Positions 1-8,585 of a stretch of 36,746 bases of DNA are shown piece after piece. The stretch is from Alphaproteobacteria bacterium (lineage in GTDB: Bacteria > Pseudomonadota > Alphaproteobacteria > Rhizobiales > JAJFHC01): contig JAJFHD010000022.1 in the NCBI GenBank assembly GCA_021775805.1, positions 1-36,746 on the forward strand. Reading direction: 5' to 3'. Both the position numbers and the translations under genes were made by a program. How positions within the stretch are numbered: position 1 is the stretch's first letter; every line of letters starts with the position of its first letter. A model generated the notes under the pieces. The model was given only the letters and a program-made list of their open reading frames with translations, had not been told where the DNA came from and searched no databases.

Positions 1-52
1 AGCTCAATGTTGGGTTTCGTATGGCCGGAATTCGAAACGGGAGAATTATGAA

Positions 53-1042
53 ATGATTTGTCACCACACCTTGCGCCGTTTGACGGTCAAAGTTCTGGGT
101 GTCGCATCGGCCGCGATGTTTGCTACCGCGGCGTGGGGTGAGACTTGGAACATGCCGGTTCCTTACGGTGATAACAACTTTCACACATTGAACCACATTC
201 AGTTTGCCAAGGACCTGGAGATCGTCACGAAGGGCGAGCTCAAGATCAAGGTGCATCCGTCCGGTTCGTTGTTCAAGCATCCCGAAATCAAGCAGGCGGT
301 TCGCAGCGGTCAGGTTCCGATCGGCGAATTTCTACTCTCAAGGCTGTCCAACGAGGATGCGCTTTTCGGTGTCGACTCGGTGCCGTTTCTCGCAACATCC
401 TACAATGACGCCAAGAAGCTCTGGGATGTATCTCGCCCGGCGATCGAGGCGCTGATGGACAAGCAGGGCCTGATGGTTCTGTATGCCGTGCCGTGGCCGC
501 CGCAGGGGCTGTATGCAAAGAAGGAAATTGCTGCCGTTGGCGATATGGCCGGTCTCAAGTTCCGGGCCTATAACGCAGCGACCGAGCGCTTTGCCCAGTT
601 GACGAAGGCAGTGCCGACGCAGGTTGAGGTTGCTGACTTGGCCCAGGCGTTTTCTACCGGCCGTGTGGATGCCATGATCACGTCGCCCTCGACGGGCTTC
701 AACACCAAGGCATGGGACTTTCTGACAAACTATTACGACGTCCAGGGCTGGATGCCGAAAAACGTTGTTGTCATGAACAAGCGTTCGTTCCAGAAGTTGG
801 ATCCGGCCGCGCAGAAAGCTGTGATGCTTGCAGCCGCTGCCGCCCAGGCGCGCGGTTGGGCGGCATCGATGGCGGAAACTGCTGCCAAGACCAAAGGCCT
901 CGCCGACAACGGCATCAAGGTGGCCAAGCCAACCGATGCCCTGCGCGCGTCCTTGATCGAGGTCGGCAAGACGATGACCGAGGAATGGCTGAAGCAGGCA
1001 GGGGACGCCGGCAAGAAGCTGGTCGAAGCCTACCAGCAGTAA
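53..1042 (+). CDS. TRAP transporter substrate-binding protein (DctP family)
   Basis: Periplasmic binding protein of a tripartite ATP-independent (TRAP) transporter; it captures an organic acid or related solute and hands it to the membrane permeases encoded next. A Sec signal peptide is visible: basic start, hydrophobic stretch at about residues 14-27, probable cleavage after AAWG at residue 29. The mature part has the TRAP-binding-protein pattern GLKFRAYN (about residues 166-173, with the arginine that usually contacts a substrate carboxylate) followed by the QAFSTGRVDAM segment. Length of 329 residues is normal. The ATG at 53 is preceded by GGGAGA; an ATG at 48 meets a stop at once. It heads the operon with the small and large permeases. 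The ligand cannot be read from sequence; the nearby inositol genes make a polyol or sugar acid possible, which is only inference. Confidence 0.93.
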   Translation: MICHHTLRRLTVKVLGVASAAMFATAAWGETWNMPVPYGDNNFHTLNHIQFAKDLEIVTKGELKIKVHPSGSLFKHPEIKQAVRSGQVPIGEFLLSRLSNEDALFGVDSVPFLATSYNDAKKLWDVSRPAIEALMDKQGLMVLYAVPWPPQGLYAKKEIAAVGDMAGLKFRAYNAATERFAQLTKAVPTQVEVADLAQAFSTGRVDAMITSPSTGFNTKAWDFLTNYYDVQGWMPKNVVVMNKRSFQKLDPAAQKAVMLAAAAAQARGWAASMAETAAKTKGLADNGIKVAKPTDALRASLIEVGKTMTEEWLKQAGDAGKKLVEAYQQ

Positions 1043-1064
1043 ATCAGTTAATGCACAGGATTCA

Positions 1065-1093
1065 ATAGCCGCGGCACTCGGTGCCGCGGCTAT
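1065..1093 (+). terminator. Perfect 13-bp hairpin after the binding-protein gene
   Basis: ATAGCCGCGGCAC (1065-1077) and its exact reverse complement (1081-1093) enclose a 3-base loop, TCG, and are followed by TTTCTTTG. It lies 22 bases after the DctP-type stop codon and before the permease genes. It could act as a partial Rho-independent terminator or as a 3' stabiliser of the binding-protein mRNA, so that the binding protein is made in excess over the permeases. The structure is seen directly; the function is inferred. Confidence 0.8.
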
Positions 1094-1162
1094 TTCTTTG
1101 TCTTCCAAAGGACAATGTATTTTTTATCGAGTGCCGGGGACGGGCAGGACGAGGGGCAGCAT

Positions 1163-1714
1163 ATGCGAAGGATACTCGACCGGATCTACAAAGCCAGTGA
1201 GGTATTGGCGGCGTTGTTCATTGTCGGAATTTGTCTGATCGTTCTTGTTCAGGTGGTCTTCAACATCATTGACAAGGTGGCGGTTGCGCTCGGCGCTGAG
1301 GCGATTGGTCTGGTATTGCCATCCTACGCCGAACTTACCGGAAACTTCCTCGCTGCTGCAACATTCTTCGCGCTGGCCGGCGCACTCAACCATGGCGCCC
1401 ATATCAGGGTAACGCTGCTTATCCGCAACCTGTCTCACTCATGGCACAAGTTGGTCGAAGGCTGGTGTTGCACCATGGGGCTGGTCATGGCAGGGTATTT
1501 CGCCTACTGGTCGGCAAACTTGGCGTACGAATCCTGGAAGTTCGACGACCTCTCTCCGGGCATCCTGCCAATCCCGGTCTGGATCCCACAACTGCCGATG
1601 ACCATCGGTCTCGTTTGCCTGACGATAGCCTTCGCGGACTCCCTGTTTAAGGTGCTGCGCGGGGCGGAGCCTTTGTACGTTGACAAAATGACCTCCGAAA
1701 CGGCGCCGGAGTAG
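1163..1714 (+). CDS. TRAP transporter small permease (DctQ family)
   Basis: Small membrane subunit that pairs with the large TRAP permease. From the chosen start there are four hydrophobic segments: near residues 12-32, 48-74, 93-113 and 131-155. This is the usual four-helix DctQ layout, and the 183-residue length fits the family. The reading frame is open from an ATG at 1115, but that start has no ribosome site and adds a non-hydrophobic tail. The ATG at 1163 follows GAGGGG at a good spacing and gives the typical start MRRILDRIYKASEVLA. It stops 5 bases before the large permease, so the two are probably translationally linked. Confidence 0.9.
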   Translation: MRRILDRIYKASEVLAALFIVGICLIVLVQVVFNIIDKVAVALGAEAIGLVLPSYAELTGNFLAAATFFALAGALNHGAHIRVTLLIRNLSHSWHKLVEGWCCTMGLVMAGYFAYWSANLAYESWKFDDLSPGILPIPVWIPQLPMTIGLVCLTIAFADSLFKVLRGAEPLYVDKMTSETAPE

Positions 1715-1719
1715 ACCGC

Positions 1720-3024
1720 ATGGAACAGGTCATCTCGGGCATCGTTCTGGTTGTCGCGCTCTTTGCCTTTCTGGCATCGGGGGTTTGGGTTGCTGTTTCT
1801 CTTCTGGCGGTTGGTTTCCTGGGTCTCTTTCTGTTTGCCGATGGGCCGATCGGGCAGATCCTGGCGACCACGGTATGGGGGGCAAACAACTCATGGGCTC
1901 TGGCGGCCCTGCCGCTGTTTATCTGGATTGGAGAAATTCTTTTTCGTTCCAGCCTGTCGAAGGATCTTTTCTCTGGGCTCGCGCCCTGGCTGGCGCGGCT
2001 ACCGGGGGGATTGCTGCATGTGAACATCATCGGTTGCGGCATCTTTGCAGCCGTATCCGGGTCGTCCGCTGCCACGTGTTCGACCATCGGCAAGATGTCC
2101 GTGCCGGAATTGACGCGGCGCGGGTATGACAAGCGCATGATCAACGGCACGCTCGCCGGTTCCGGCACGCTCGGATTGCTGATACCGCCGTCTATCATCC
2201 TGATCGTCTATGGCGTGGCGATCGAGGAATCGATTGCGCGTCTGTTCCTGGCCGGTGTCGGCCCCGGCATGATGATGCTGATGCTGTTCATGGGGTACGT
2301 GATCGTCTGGGCCCTGATCAACAAGTCGAAAATGCCGACCATAACCGATGCACGCCTCGGCTTTCTCGACAAGATCAGGGGCTCGCGCACCCTGATACCG
2401 GTCCTGCTGCTGATCATCGGCGTGATCGGATCGATCTATGCCGGTGTTGCATCACCGACAGATGCAGCGGCCGTCGGCGTTCTTCTCTCGTTGCTCCTTG
2501 TGTGGTGGAACGGTGAGTTGAGTTGGGGCATGTTCCGGGATAGCCTTATCGGGGCAACCCGCACATCCTGCATGATTGCCCTTATCCTGTCGGGCGCATC
2601 CTTCCTGACCGTGACCATGGGCTTTACCGGAATTCCCCGCACCCTTGCCACGTGGATCGGCGAGCTGGGGCTGTCGCAAACCGGTCTCCTGATCGCCCTG
2701 ACATTGCTTTTTATTGTTCTCGGCTGTTTTCTGGATGGTATTTCAGTGGTCGTGCTGACCACTGCCGTGATCGTCCCGATGGTCGAGGTCGTCGGCATAG
2801 ACCGGATTTGGTTCGGCATCTTTCTGGTGCTCGTGGTTGAAATGTCTCAAATTACGCCGCCGGTCGGTTTCAACCTGTTCGTGTTACAGGGCATAACCGG
2901 CGAGAACATTTTACAGCTTGCGAAGCAGGCCATTCCGTTTTTTGCGCTGTTGATTGTCGGTGTCGTGCTGATCAGCGTGTTCCCTCAGATTGTCATGTTC
3001 CTGCCGGACCAGATGAACCGCTAG
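1720..3024 (+). CDS. TRAP transporter large permease (DctM family)
   Basis: Large, channel-forming subunit of the TRAP transporter, which uses a cation gradient to bring in solute delivered by the binding protein. The 434 residues contain about twelve hydrophobic stretches. Family hallmarks are visible: the SGSSAATCSTIGKMSVPEL segment near residue 110, the GTLGLLIPPSI motif near residue 147, and the ASPTDAAAVGVL motif near residue 242. The end, with VVEMSQITPPVGFNLFVLQG, is also characteristic. It is the last transporter gene of this operon. A short hairpin (3041-3056) follows its stop. Confidence 0.95.
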   Translation: MEQVISGIVLVVALFAFLASGVWVAVSLLAVGFLGLFLFADGPIGQILATTVWGANNSWALAALPLFIWIGEILFRSSLSKDLFSGLAPWLARLPGGLLHVNIIGCGIFAAVSGSSAATCSTIGKMSVPELTRRGYDKRMINGTLAGSGTLGLLIPPSIILIVYGVAIEESIARLFLAGVGPGMMMLMLFMGYVIVWALINKSKMPTITDARLGFLDKIRGSRTLIPVLLLIIGVIGSIYAGVASPTDAAAVGVLLSLLLVWWNGELSWGMFRDSLIGATRTSCMIALILSGASFLTVTMGFTGIPRTLATWIGELGLSQTGLLIALTLLFIVLGCFLDGISVVVLTTAVIVPMVEVVGIDRIWFGIFLVLVVEMSQITPPVGFNLFVLQGITGENILQLAKQAIPFFALLIVGVVLISVFPQIVMFLPDQMNR

Positions 3025-3040
3025 ATCGGGATCGATCCTG

Positions 3041-3056
3041 ACCGCCGTTTGGCGGT
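3041..3056 (+). terminator. Small hairpin between TRAP permease and PPTase genes
   Basis: ACCGCC (3041-3046) and GGCGGT (3051-3056) form a perfect 6-bp stem with a GTTT loop. No run of T follows, so it is a weak terminator at best. It abuts the ATG at 3057, which would make that start hard to reach for ribosomes and slightly favours a downstream start for the next gene. Confidence 0.4.
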
Positions 3057-3782
3057 ATGACGGTTGAATGCTGGATTGGCATGGAAAGCGCCGATGCCGT
3101 GAACGGATACCCGATGTCGACTTCAACCGGTTTTGCATCTCTTTTTCCGTCTTCCGTGAAGTGCGCGAGCACGACCGTTCTGACCAGCGACGGACCGCTG
3201 GGCGCGGACGAGCAAGCCTACATATCCGGCGCAATCGAAAAGCGGCAGATGGAGTTTGCCACAGGGCGCAAATGTGCCGTGGCCGCACTCAAGGCACTTG
3301 GCATCGTGGTCCCGTCGCTGGGCCGGAGAGACGACCGCCTGCCTGACTGGCCGCCGGAGATTGTCGGCTCCATCACCCATTGCGACGGTCTCTGTGCGGC
3401 GGCAGTCTCCGCCAAGAAAGATACGGTATTTCTGGGCATAGACGCCGAGCCGAATGAACCGCTGCCGCCAGGCCTGTTGAAACGGATTGCATCGGACCGG
3501 GAACAATCGGAAATCAGTTCCGTTTCCGGACAGACATCACATCCCCTGTGTCTCGATCGCACGTTGTTTTCCGCAAAGGAATGCTTGTTCAAGGCTCTGT
3601 ATCCGACCGTGGGATACTATTTCGGCTTCGAGCAAGTCGAGATCGGTTTCGATGTCGAAGCCGGCGGTTTTCATGCAGCGCTGTCGCAGGCGCTTCAGGA
3701 CGCAACCGGCCTGACGCGGCTCTCTGGCCGGTTCGCTGCAACCGCAGAGCATACAATGACGGCAATCCAAGTCGAACGTTAG
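3057..3782 (+). CDS. 4'-phosphopantetheinyl transferase (EntD/Sfp superfamily)
   Basis: Transfers the 4'-phosphopantetheine arm of coenzyme A to a serine of a carrier protein. The superfamily signature is clear. There is an EFATGRKCAVAAL block (about residues 66-78), then WPPEIVGSITHCDG (98-111). The magnesium-binding GIDAE follows (127-131, with D129 and E131), then FSAKECLFKALYP (171-183, with E175 and K179). The layout is EntD-like. The start is uncertain: ATG codons at 3057, 3081 and 3114 are in frame and none has a strong ribosome site. The one at 3114 gives a 222-residue protein of usual family length. No NRPS, PKS or carrier-protein gene is in the window, so its partner is elsewhere; it may serve siderophore, lipid or lysine pathways. 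It is probably not functionally tied to the TRAP genes. Confidence 0.88.
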   Translation: MTVECWIGMESADAVNGYPMSTSTGFASLFPSSVKCASTTVLTSDGPLGADEQAYISGAIEKRQMEFATGRKCAVAALKALGIVVPSLGRRDDRLPDWPPEIVGSITHCDGLCAAAVSAKKDTVFLGIDAEPNEPLPPGLLKRIASDREQSEISSVSGQTSHPLCLDRTLFSAKECLFKALYPTVGYYFGFEQVEIGFDVEAGGFHAALSQALQDATGLTRLSGRFAATAEHTMTAIQVER

Positions 3783-3881
3783 ACCAGATACGGTCTACAG
3801 CATGTCGCAATTTATGGGATTCATTCCTGGTGCTGATCGGCATTGTACCGCCCAAAATTTGGCTTCACCGCCTTCCCTGAT

Positions 3882-3965
3882 TGTCGTCCTCGTGCGCCGA
3901 CACGGGCCCCTCCAGCGTTGCAACTCTGCAGATGCACGTGGCAAGCACGTGCATGACAGTTTGAA
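3882..3965 (+). repeat. Convergent-junction repeat, copy A
   Basis: Lies between the tail ends of the PPTase gene and iolE. It starts with the 16-mer TGTCGTCCTCGTGCGC (3882-3897), found again exactly in copy C. A 33-base middle follows, then a perfect 9-bp hairpin ATGCACGTG / CACGTGCAT (3932-3940 and 3946-3954) with loop GCAAG, and then GACAGTTT. Copies B (25981-26063) and C (21493-21557, opposite orientation) share this order. About 70 bases upstream, ATTTATGG (3810-3817) has a counterpart at 25923-25930 near copy B, so the homology may extend further left. Confidence 0.8.
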
Positions 3966-3971
3966 AGGACG

Positions 3972-4871
3972 TCATACAGCCGCGAACCCGGTACGCCGCG
4001 CGGCGGATTTGACGGCCTCCAGACCCATACGCTGATAGACGCCAGGGTTTCGGACATCAGGATCCTGCTCGGCCTCGATGACCAGCCAGCCCGAATAGCC
4101 GTGCCCGGCGGCAACCTCCAGGACCGGATCAAGGTCGACGATGCCGTCGGTATCCCCCGGAACCGTGAAGACACCGGCACGGACGGCCTGCAGGAAGCTC
4201 ATGTTTTCGGTTTCGGCCCGCGTCATGACGTCGGGCCGCACGTTCTTGGCATGCAGATGACGGACGCGGACCATATGGTCCCGGGCAAGGGCGCCGGGAT
4301 CGATGCCGGCAAAATAGGCGTGGCCCGTGTCAAGCAGCAGGCTGGTGGCCGGTCCTGTTGCGGCCATGAGAGCGTCGATGTCGGCGCGTGACTGCACGAT
4401 CGTGCCCATGTGGTGATGGTAGACAAGATCGATGCCCTGGCGGGCGCAATGCTCGGCGAGGGCCTCGACGCGGCGTCCGAAATCGCCCCAGCGCCCAGGC
4501 GGCAGGCATGGACGTCGCCGCAGCGGAATACCGTCGTCACCGTATATCGCATTCGACGTTTCGCACACGATGCAGACCTGGCAGCCCATGGCCTTGAGCA
4601 GATCCAGGTGCGGCTGGATTTGGGCTATCTCGCGCGCCACGTCATTGACCAGCAGACTGAGCGAATGCCAACCGGAGATGAGCGCCAGGTCATGGGGCTC
4701 AAGGGCGGCTTTCAGAGCGGTCGGGCCGGTCGGCATCTTGTGACCCATTTCGATCCCGTCGAAACCGATCCCGGCGGCTTCCGAAAGACACTGCTCCAGC
4801 GGAATATGCGCGCCCAGCGTACGGTCGTCATCGTTCGACCAGGCAATCGGATTGGTGCCGTAGCGGATCAT
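3972..4871 (-). CDS. iolE: Inosose dehydratase (IolE)
   Basis: Dehydrates 2-keto-myo-inositol (inosose) to the cyclohexane-1,2-dione that IolD then opens, in the cytoplasm. The N-terminus [11 protein letters not shown] (residues 5-15) is typical of IolE. The protein has the AP-endonuclease-2 TIM-barrel fold with expected metal ligands in the HHH segment near residue 153, the [10 protein letters not shown] segment, the HLHAKNV segment and the VIEAEQDP segment near the end. Length of 299 residues is normal. It begins 3 bases after the iolD stop, so translation is probably coupled; no strong ribosome site of its own is visible. It is the last gene of the leftward operon iolG-divergent dehydrogenase, isomerase, iolD, iolE. 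Confidence 0.93.
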   Translation of the reverse strand: MIRYGTNPIAWSNDDDRTLGAHIPLEQCLSEAAGIGFDGIEMGHKMPTGPTALKAALEPHDLALISGWHSLSLLVNDVAREIAQIQPHLDLLKAMGCQVCIVCETSNAIYGDDGIPLRRRPCLPPGRWGDFGRRVEALAEHCARQGIDLVYHHHMGTIVQSRADIDALMAATGPATSLLLDTGHAYFAGIDPGALARDHMVRVRHLHAKNVRPDVMTRAETENMSFLQAVRAGVFTVPGDTDGIVDLDPVLEVAAGHGYSGWLVIEAEQDPDVRNPGVYQRMGLEAVKSAARRTGFAAV

Positions 4872-4874
4872 CGG

Positions 4875-6707
4875 TCAGTCGTGTTTCTGCCGTTTGCTCA
4901 CGGCAGTCTCATATGCCGCCCGCGCTGCCCTGACCTCTTCGCGGCCGGAGACTTCTGGCACGGCCACGTCCCACCAGTGGCCGCCGGCATCTGTTGCCGC
5001 CAGCGGCTCGGTGTCGATCACGATGACGGATGTGGCAGCACCGTCCCTGGCCCGGATCAGAGCCGCTTCGAGACCGCTTGCCGAAGATACCTTTTCTGAC
5101 ATGGCGCCCATGGACGCGGCGTGAGCCGCAAAATCGATCGCGGCGGGTTTTTGATGGCGCGCGTCATCGAGCAGGTTGTTGAAGCCTGCGCCGCCGGTGG
5201 CCAGTTGCAGGCGGTTAATGCAAGCGAATCCGCGGTTGTCCAGAACGACGATCGTGATCTTCAGGCCAAGCATCACACTTGTGGCAATTTCGGAATTCAT
5301 CATCATGTAGCTGCCGTCGCCGACCATGACGACCACGTCACGGTCAGGCAGTGCCATCTTGACACCCAGGCCGCCGGCGATTTCGTACCCCATGCAGGAA
5401 TAGCCATACTCCACATGGTAGCTGTTGGGTCTGCGCGCCTTCCACAATTTGTGCAGTTCGCCGGGCAGTCCGCCTGCAGCACACACCAGAACCGTGTCGT
5501 CACCGCTGGCACGCTGGACGGCGCCGATCACCTGGGCGTCGCTGGGCAGGGCATTGTCTGAAGCAGGCGCTGCGGTTGCCTGATCCACACGCGTGATCCA
5601 GTCCGCCTGGAGGGCGCGGTCGAACACCGGAGCGGTGTAATCGCCAAGCATCTGCGTCAGCGCCTCAAGGCCGGTTCCGGCATCGCATACCAGCGGCAAG
5701 GCACCCTGCTTGCCGGCGTCGTAGCCTGCAACGTTCACGGTCAGGAGCCGGCACGCCGGATTCTTGAACAGAGCCCGGGAGCCGGTCGTGAAATCCTGCA
5801 GCCGCGTCCCGACTGCAATCACCAGATCAGCCTCCGCCGCGGCCGCATTGGCGGCGGTTGAGCCGGTTACGCCGATGGCGCCGAGATTGAGGGCATGATC
5901 CCAGGCGATGGAGGATTTGCCGGCCTGGGTTTCGCAGACCGGGACGGCGTGGCGTTCGGCAAATTGCCGGAGCGTGCCGCACGCCTGCGCATAATGAACC
6001 CCGCCACCGGCAATGATCAGCGGACGCTCAGCCGCACCGATGGCTGCCGCGGCGTTTTCGAGTTCACGTCCGTCAGGAAACGGCCGGCGCATTGACCATG
6101 TCCTTGGTTCAAAGAAGGTAAGCGGCCAGTCGAACGCCTCCGTCTGCACGTCCTGGCAAAACGCCAGTGTCACCGGCCCACAGGCCACTGGATCGGTCAT
6201 GGTGGCGAGCGCCCGGGGCAGGGCTGTCAGGAGTTGTTCGGCCCGTGTGATGCGGTCGAAATACCGGCTCACCGGCCGCAGGCAGTCGTTGGCACTAACC
6301 GTGCCGTCCTCGAAATCCTCGATCTGCTGCAGCACCGGGTCGGGGGCGCGGTTGGCGAAAACATCGCCCGGCAGCAACAGTACCGGCAGGCGGTTGACAT
6401 GGGCGAGCGCAGCCGCCGTCACGAGATTGGTGGCGCCGGGACCGATCGATGTGGTCACCGCCATGGCCCGGCCTCGGTTTCGGGCCTTGGCATAGGCGAT
6501 CGCCGCATGCGCCATCGCCTGTTCATTGTGGCCGCGCCATGTGGGCATTTCGTCTCCGGCGGCGTATAGCGCTTCGCCGATACCGGCGACATTGCCGTGA
6601 CCGAATATGGCCCAGACGCCGGCAATGAAGGGGAGGCCCTCGCCGTTCGCCTGGGCCGACAGGTAGCGCACCATCGCCTGGGCAGCGGTCAGACGGACTG
6701 TATTCAT
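4875..6707 (-). CDS. iolD: 3D-(3,5/4)-trihydroxycyclohexane-1,2-dione acylhydrolase (IolD)
   Basis: Thiamine-diphosphate enzyme that hydrolytically opens the cyclic dione made by IolE to 5-deoxy-glucuronate. The three-domain ThDP-enzyme layout is complete. The pyrimidine domain has the activating glutamate in GHNEQAM (E62). A central domain runs from about residue 215 to 360. The pyrophosphate domain has GDGSYMMMNSE (463-473) and the metal-binding NRGF (491-494). The 610 residues match the family. The start has AGGGAGG upstream. It is separated from the upstream isomerase gene by 47 bases and from iolE by 3, in one transcription unit. Confidence 0.95.
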   Translation of the reverse strand: MNTVRLTAAQAMVRYLSAQANGEGLPFIAGVWAIFGHGNVAGIGEALYAAGDEMPTWRGHNEQAMAHAAIAYAKARNRGRAMAVTTSIGPGATNLVTAAALAHVNRLPVLLLPGDVFANRAPDPVLQQIEDFEDGTVSANDCLRPVSRYFDRITRAEQLLTALPRALATMTDPVACGPVTLAFCQDVQTEAFDWPLTFFEPRTWSMRRPFPDGRELENAAAAIGAAERPLIIAGGGVHYAQACGTLRQFAERHAVPVCETQAGKSSIAWDHALNLGAIGVTGSTAANAAAAEADLVIAVGTRLQDFTTGSRALFKNPACRLLTVNVAGYDAGKQGALPLVCDAGTGLEALTQMLGDYTAPVFDRALQADWITRVDQATAAPASDNALPSDAQVIGAVQRASGDDTVLVCAAGGLPGELHKLWKARRPNSYHVEYGYSCMGYEIAGGLGVKMALPDRDVVVMVGDGSYMMMNSEIATSVMLGLKITIVVLDNRGFACINRLQLATGGAGFNNLLDDARHQKPAAIDFAAHAASMGAMSEKVSSASGLEAALIRARDGAATSVIVIDTEPLAATDAGGHWWDVAVPEVSGREEVRAARAAYETAVSKRQKHD

Positions 6708-6754
6708 GTGGATGCCTCCCTGGCCTCTGCCTGCCGCCTGGCCAAACAGTTGTC

Positions 6755-7621
6755 CTAATTAAACAACGATTTGAAGATGCCGATGTTCTGGCGGAACCCG
6801 GCTTCAAAATCGCCGTCTCCGGGATGATAAACGCTTTCGAACGAGATCACGCCGTCGTAACCGTCCGCCCGCAGGGCATCGGCCATGGGTTCAAATTGGC
6901 CCGCCAGCTGGCCTTGCATCATCGGGCGCACTTCGAGAGTGGCCCTGGGCGTGTCCACATGGACGTCCTTGATATGGATGTGGCCAAGATAACCGCCTTT
7001 CATCACGTCGTAGCCATCGGGCCAGGCGGTTTCGTGGGCCCAGCAGTTGTTGGCCGGGTCCCACAGGATTTTCAAGGTATCCCTGGCGTCCAGGTCGTCG
7101 ATCAGTTTACGTCCGGTCCAGCAGGAATTGACCATCGTGCCATTGCCGGTCTCCACCACCAGCGTCATGCCCTCGGACCGTGCCAGCTCCACGGCCGGTG
7201 CGATCAGTGGCAGTTGCGCATCCCAGGCGCCCTTGGCCACGTTCCATTTTTCCGCACCGTTCAGGCCCCACAGGATCATCTCCTTCTTGCCGGTCATGAT
7301 ACGCACGGTCTTGCAGGAAAACTCCTGGGCCATCTCGATGCAGCGCTTGAGCGCGTCCATGTGCGCGATGTGATCCGCATCGCCGGCTCTCGCGGTTGCC
7401 ATCTGCATGCCGGCAAAAAGGTGCCGCGAAATGCAGGAAACCCGTTTGTCGTGCCTGTTGATCAGGTCGAGCGCCTTGGCTCGCTCCTGCCGGTCGAGAT
7501 CGCCGACCTCTTTGTCGTCGATGAACTGCAGTTCGGCATAGTCCAGGTCGAATTCGTCCATGACGCTCAGAGCGTGGGACAAGTCACGGCTTATGCCGTC
7601 GGTAATAACGCCAAGTTTCAT
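6755..7621 (-). CDS. Sugar phosphate isomerase/epimerase family TIM-barrel protein
   Basis: A 288-residue protein of the AP-endonuclease-2 / xylose-isomerase-like TIM-barrel family. Likely metal ligands are visible at E157 (VVETGNG), D188 (LWDPANN), H214/H216 (GHIHIKDV) and E262 (SFESV). Together they form the Glu-Asp-His-Glu set of cofactor-metal isomerases and epimerases. It sits between the dehydrogenase and iolD in the leftward inositol operon, so it probably acts on a keto-inositol or related sugar. IolI (inosose isomerase) activity is a reasonable guess, but the sequence is not close enough to name it. The start follows GGAGAG and lies 14 bases after the upstream stop. Confidence 0.82.
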   Translation of the reverse strand: MKLGVITDGISRDLSHALSVMDEFDLDYAELQFIDDKEVGDLDRQERAKALDLINRHDKRVSCISRHLFAGMQMATARAGDADHIAHMDALKRCIEMAQEFSCKTVRIMTGKKEMILWGLNGAEKWNVAKGAWDAQLPLIAPAVELARSEGMTLVVETGNGTMVNSCWTGRKLIDDLDARDTLKILWDPANNCWAHETAWPDGYDVMKGGYLGHIHIKDVHVDTPRATLEVRPMMQGQLAGQFEPMADALRADGYDGVISFESVYHPGDGDFEAGFRQNIGIFKSLFN

Positions 7622-7635
7622 GATTCAGCTCTCCG

Positions 7636-8535
7636 TCAGCGCCTGAGCTCCGCACCGATTATATCCTCAATGACCCGCGTCACGACCCAGTTGTCGCCTT
7701 CGGGATGTTTGGTCCGGCCTGCCTGGAAAAGCTGCATCGCGGTAGCGGCGGTGAACAGGGGCACACCGAGGTCCCTGGCCAGATCGAGCGAGATCGTCAA
7801 GTCCTTGTACATGGTGTTGATGTGACTGCCGGTTCCTTCAAATTTTCCATCGATGATATTCTCGAGCGCCGAATTGGCTACACCGCAGCCCGCACCCGAT
7901 GTGGAGACGACCTTGTGAAACGCCTCCGCGTCCACTCCGGCCTTGGCGGCGAGGGCTGAAGCTTCGAACGTAGCGGAAAATATCGACCCGATCAGGGACT
8001 GCAGGCAGGCTTTGACCGTCTGGCCCATGCCCGGGTCCGTGCCCACATGGTGGATCGTGCCGCTGACCGCTTCCATCACCGGCCGGGCCTTCTCCAGCAG
8101 AGCGGACGAACCGGACGCCATCATGGTCAGCGTGCCGTTCTGGGCGCCGGGAAACCCGCCGCTCACAGGCGTGTCGATGAAGTCGAGCTGCGTGTCCGCA
8201 AGTCCGGCACCGATTTCACGGGCTTCGCCGGCCTTGATCGTGGCCGTGAGCAGGATGACGCCACCGGGCTGCATACTGCCGGCAAGGCCCGGAGTGCCGG
8301 CGTCGCCGAGGATCACCTGTTTCGCCTGCGCCCCGGTCATCACCATGACAAAGACCGCCTGGCATGCCGCCCCGATTTCGGCAACAGAGCCGACACCGAT
8401 GCCGCCCATCGCCGTGAAGTTCGTCATGCGTTTTTCACTAAGATCGAGACCCCTGGTTTCAAACCCGTCGGCAATCAGGTTCTTTGCCAAACCTGATCCC
8501 ATGTCGCCAAGCCCGATTACGCCAACCTGTGTCAT
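7636..8535 (-). CDS. NAD(P)-dependent oxidoreductase, 3-hydroxyisobutyrate dehydrogenase family
   Basis: Beta-hydroxyacid dehydrogenase of 299 residues. The Rossmann motif VIGLGDMGSGLA is at residues 6-17. The substrate-binding DTPVSGG is at 121-127, and the catalytic lysine is K175 in GQTVKACLQS. The family oxidises 3-hydroxy (or 2-hydroxy) acids such as 3-hydroxyisobutyrate, tartronate or threonate; the substrate here is not readable. It is the first gene of the leftward inositol operon with a strong GGGAGGA ribosome site. It is divergent from iolG across a region with inverted repeats, which suggests shared control. It is clearly distinct from the similar enzyme at 27409-28320. Confidence 0.88.
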   Translation of the reverse strand: MTQVGVIGLGDMGSGLAKNLIADGFETRGLDLSEKRMTNFTAMGGIGVGSVAEIGAACQAVFVMVMTGAQAKQVILGDAGTPGLAGSMQPGGVILLTATIKAGEAREIGAGLADTQLDFIDTPVSGGFPGAQNGTLTMMASGSSALLEKARPVMEAVSGTIHHVGTDPGMGQTVKACLQSLIGSIFSATFEASALAAKAGVDAEAFHKVVSTSGAGCGVANSALENIIDGKFEGTGSHINTMYKDLTISLDLARDLGVPLFTAATAMQLFQAGRTKHPEGDNWVVTRVIEDIIGAELRR

Positions 8536-8585
8536 GTGTCCTCCCGAGACAGCCGCGTTTGATGTCGTGTTGTTCTATGCCATTG

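Noticed and set aside
14..38. GTTTCG / CGAAAC inverted repeat before the first TRAP gene
   Set aside because: Only 6 bp with a 13-base spacer at the window edge; too short to claim as an operator without upstream context.
3057..3782. Phosphopantetheinyl transferase as a sign of a biosynthetic (NRPS/PKS) cluster
   Set aside because: No carrier protein, synthetase or synthase gene is in the window; a stand-alone PPTase is common.
6824..7825. Open frame (333 codons) opposite the isomerase and dehydrogenase genes
   Set aside because: Shadow of two conserved genes in GC-rich DNA; no motif or ribosome site supports it.
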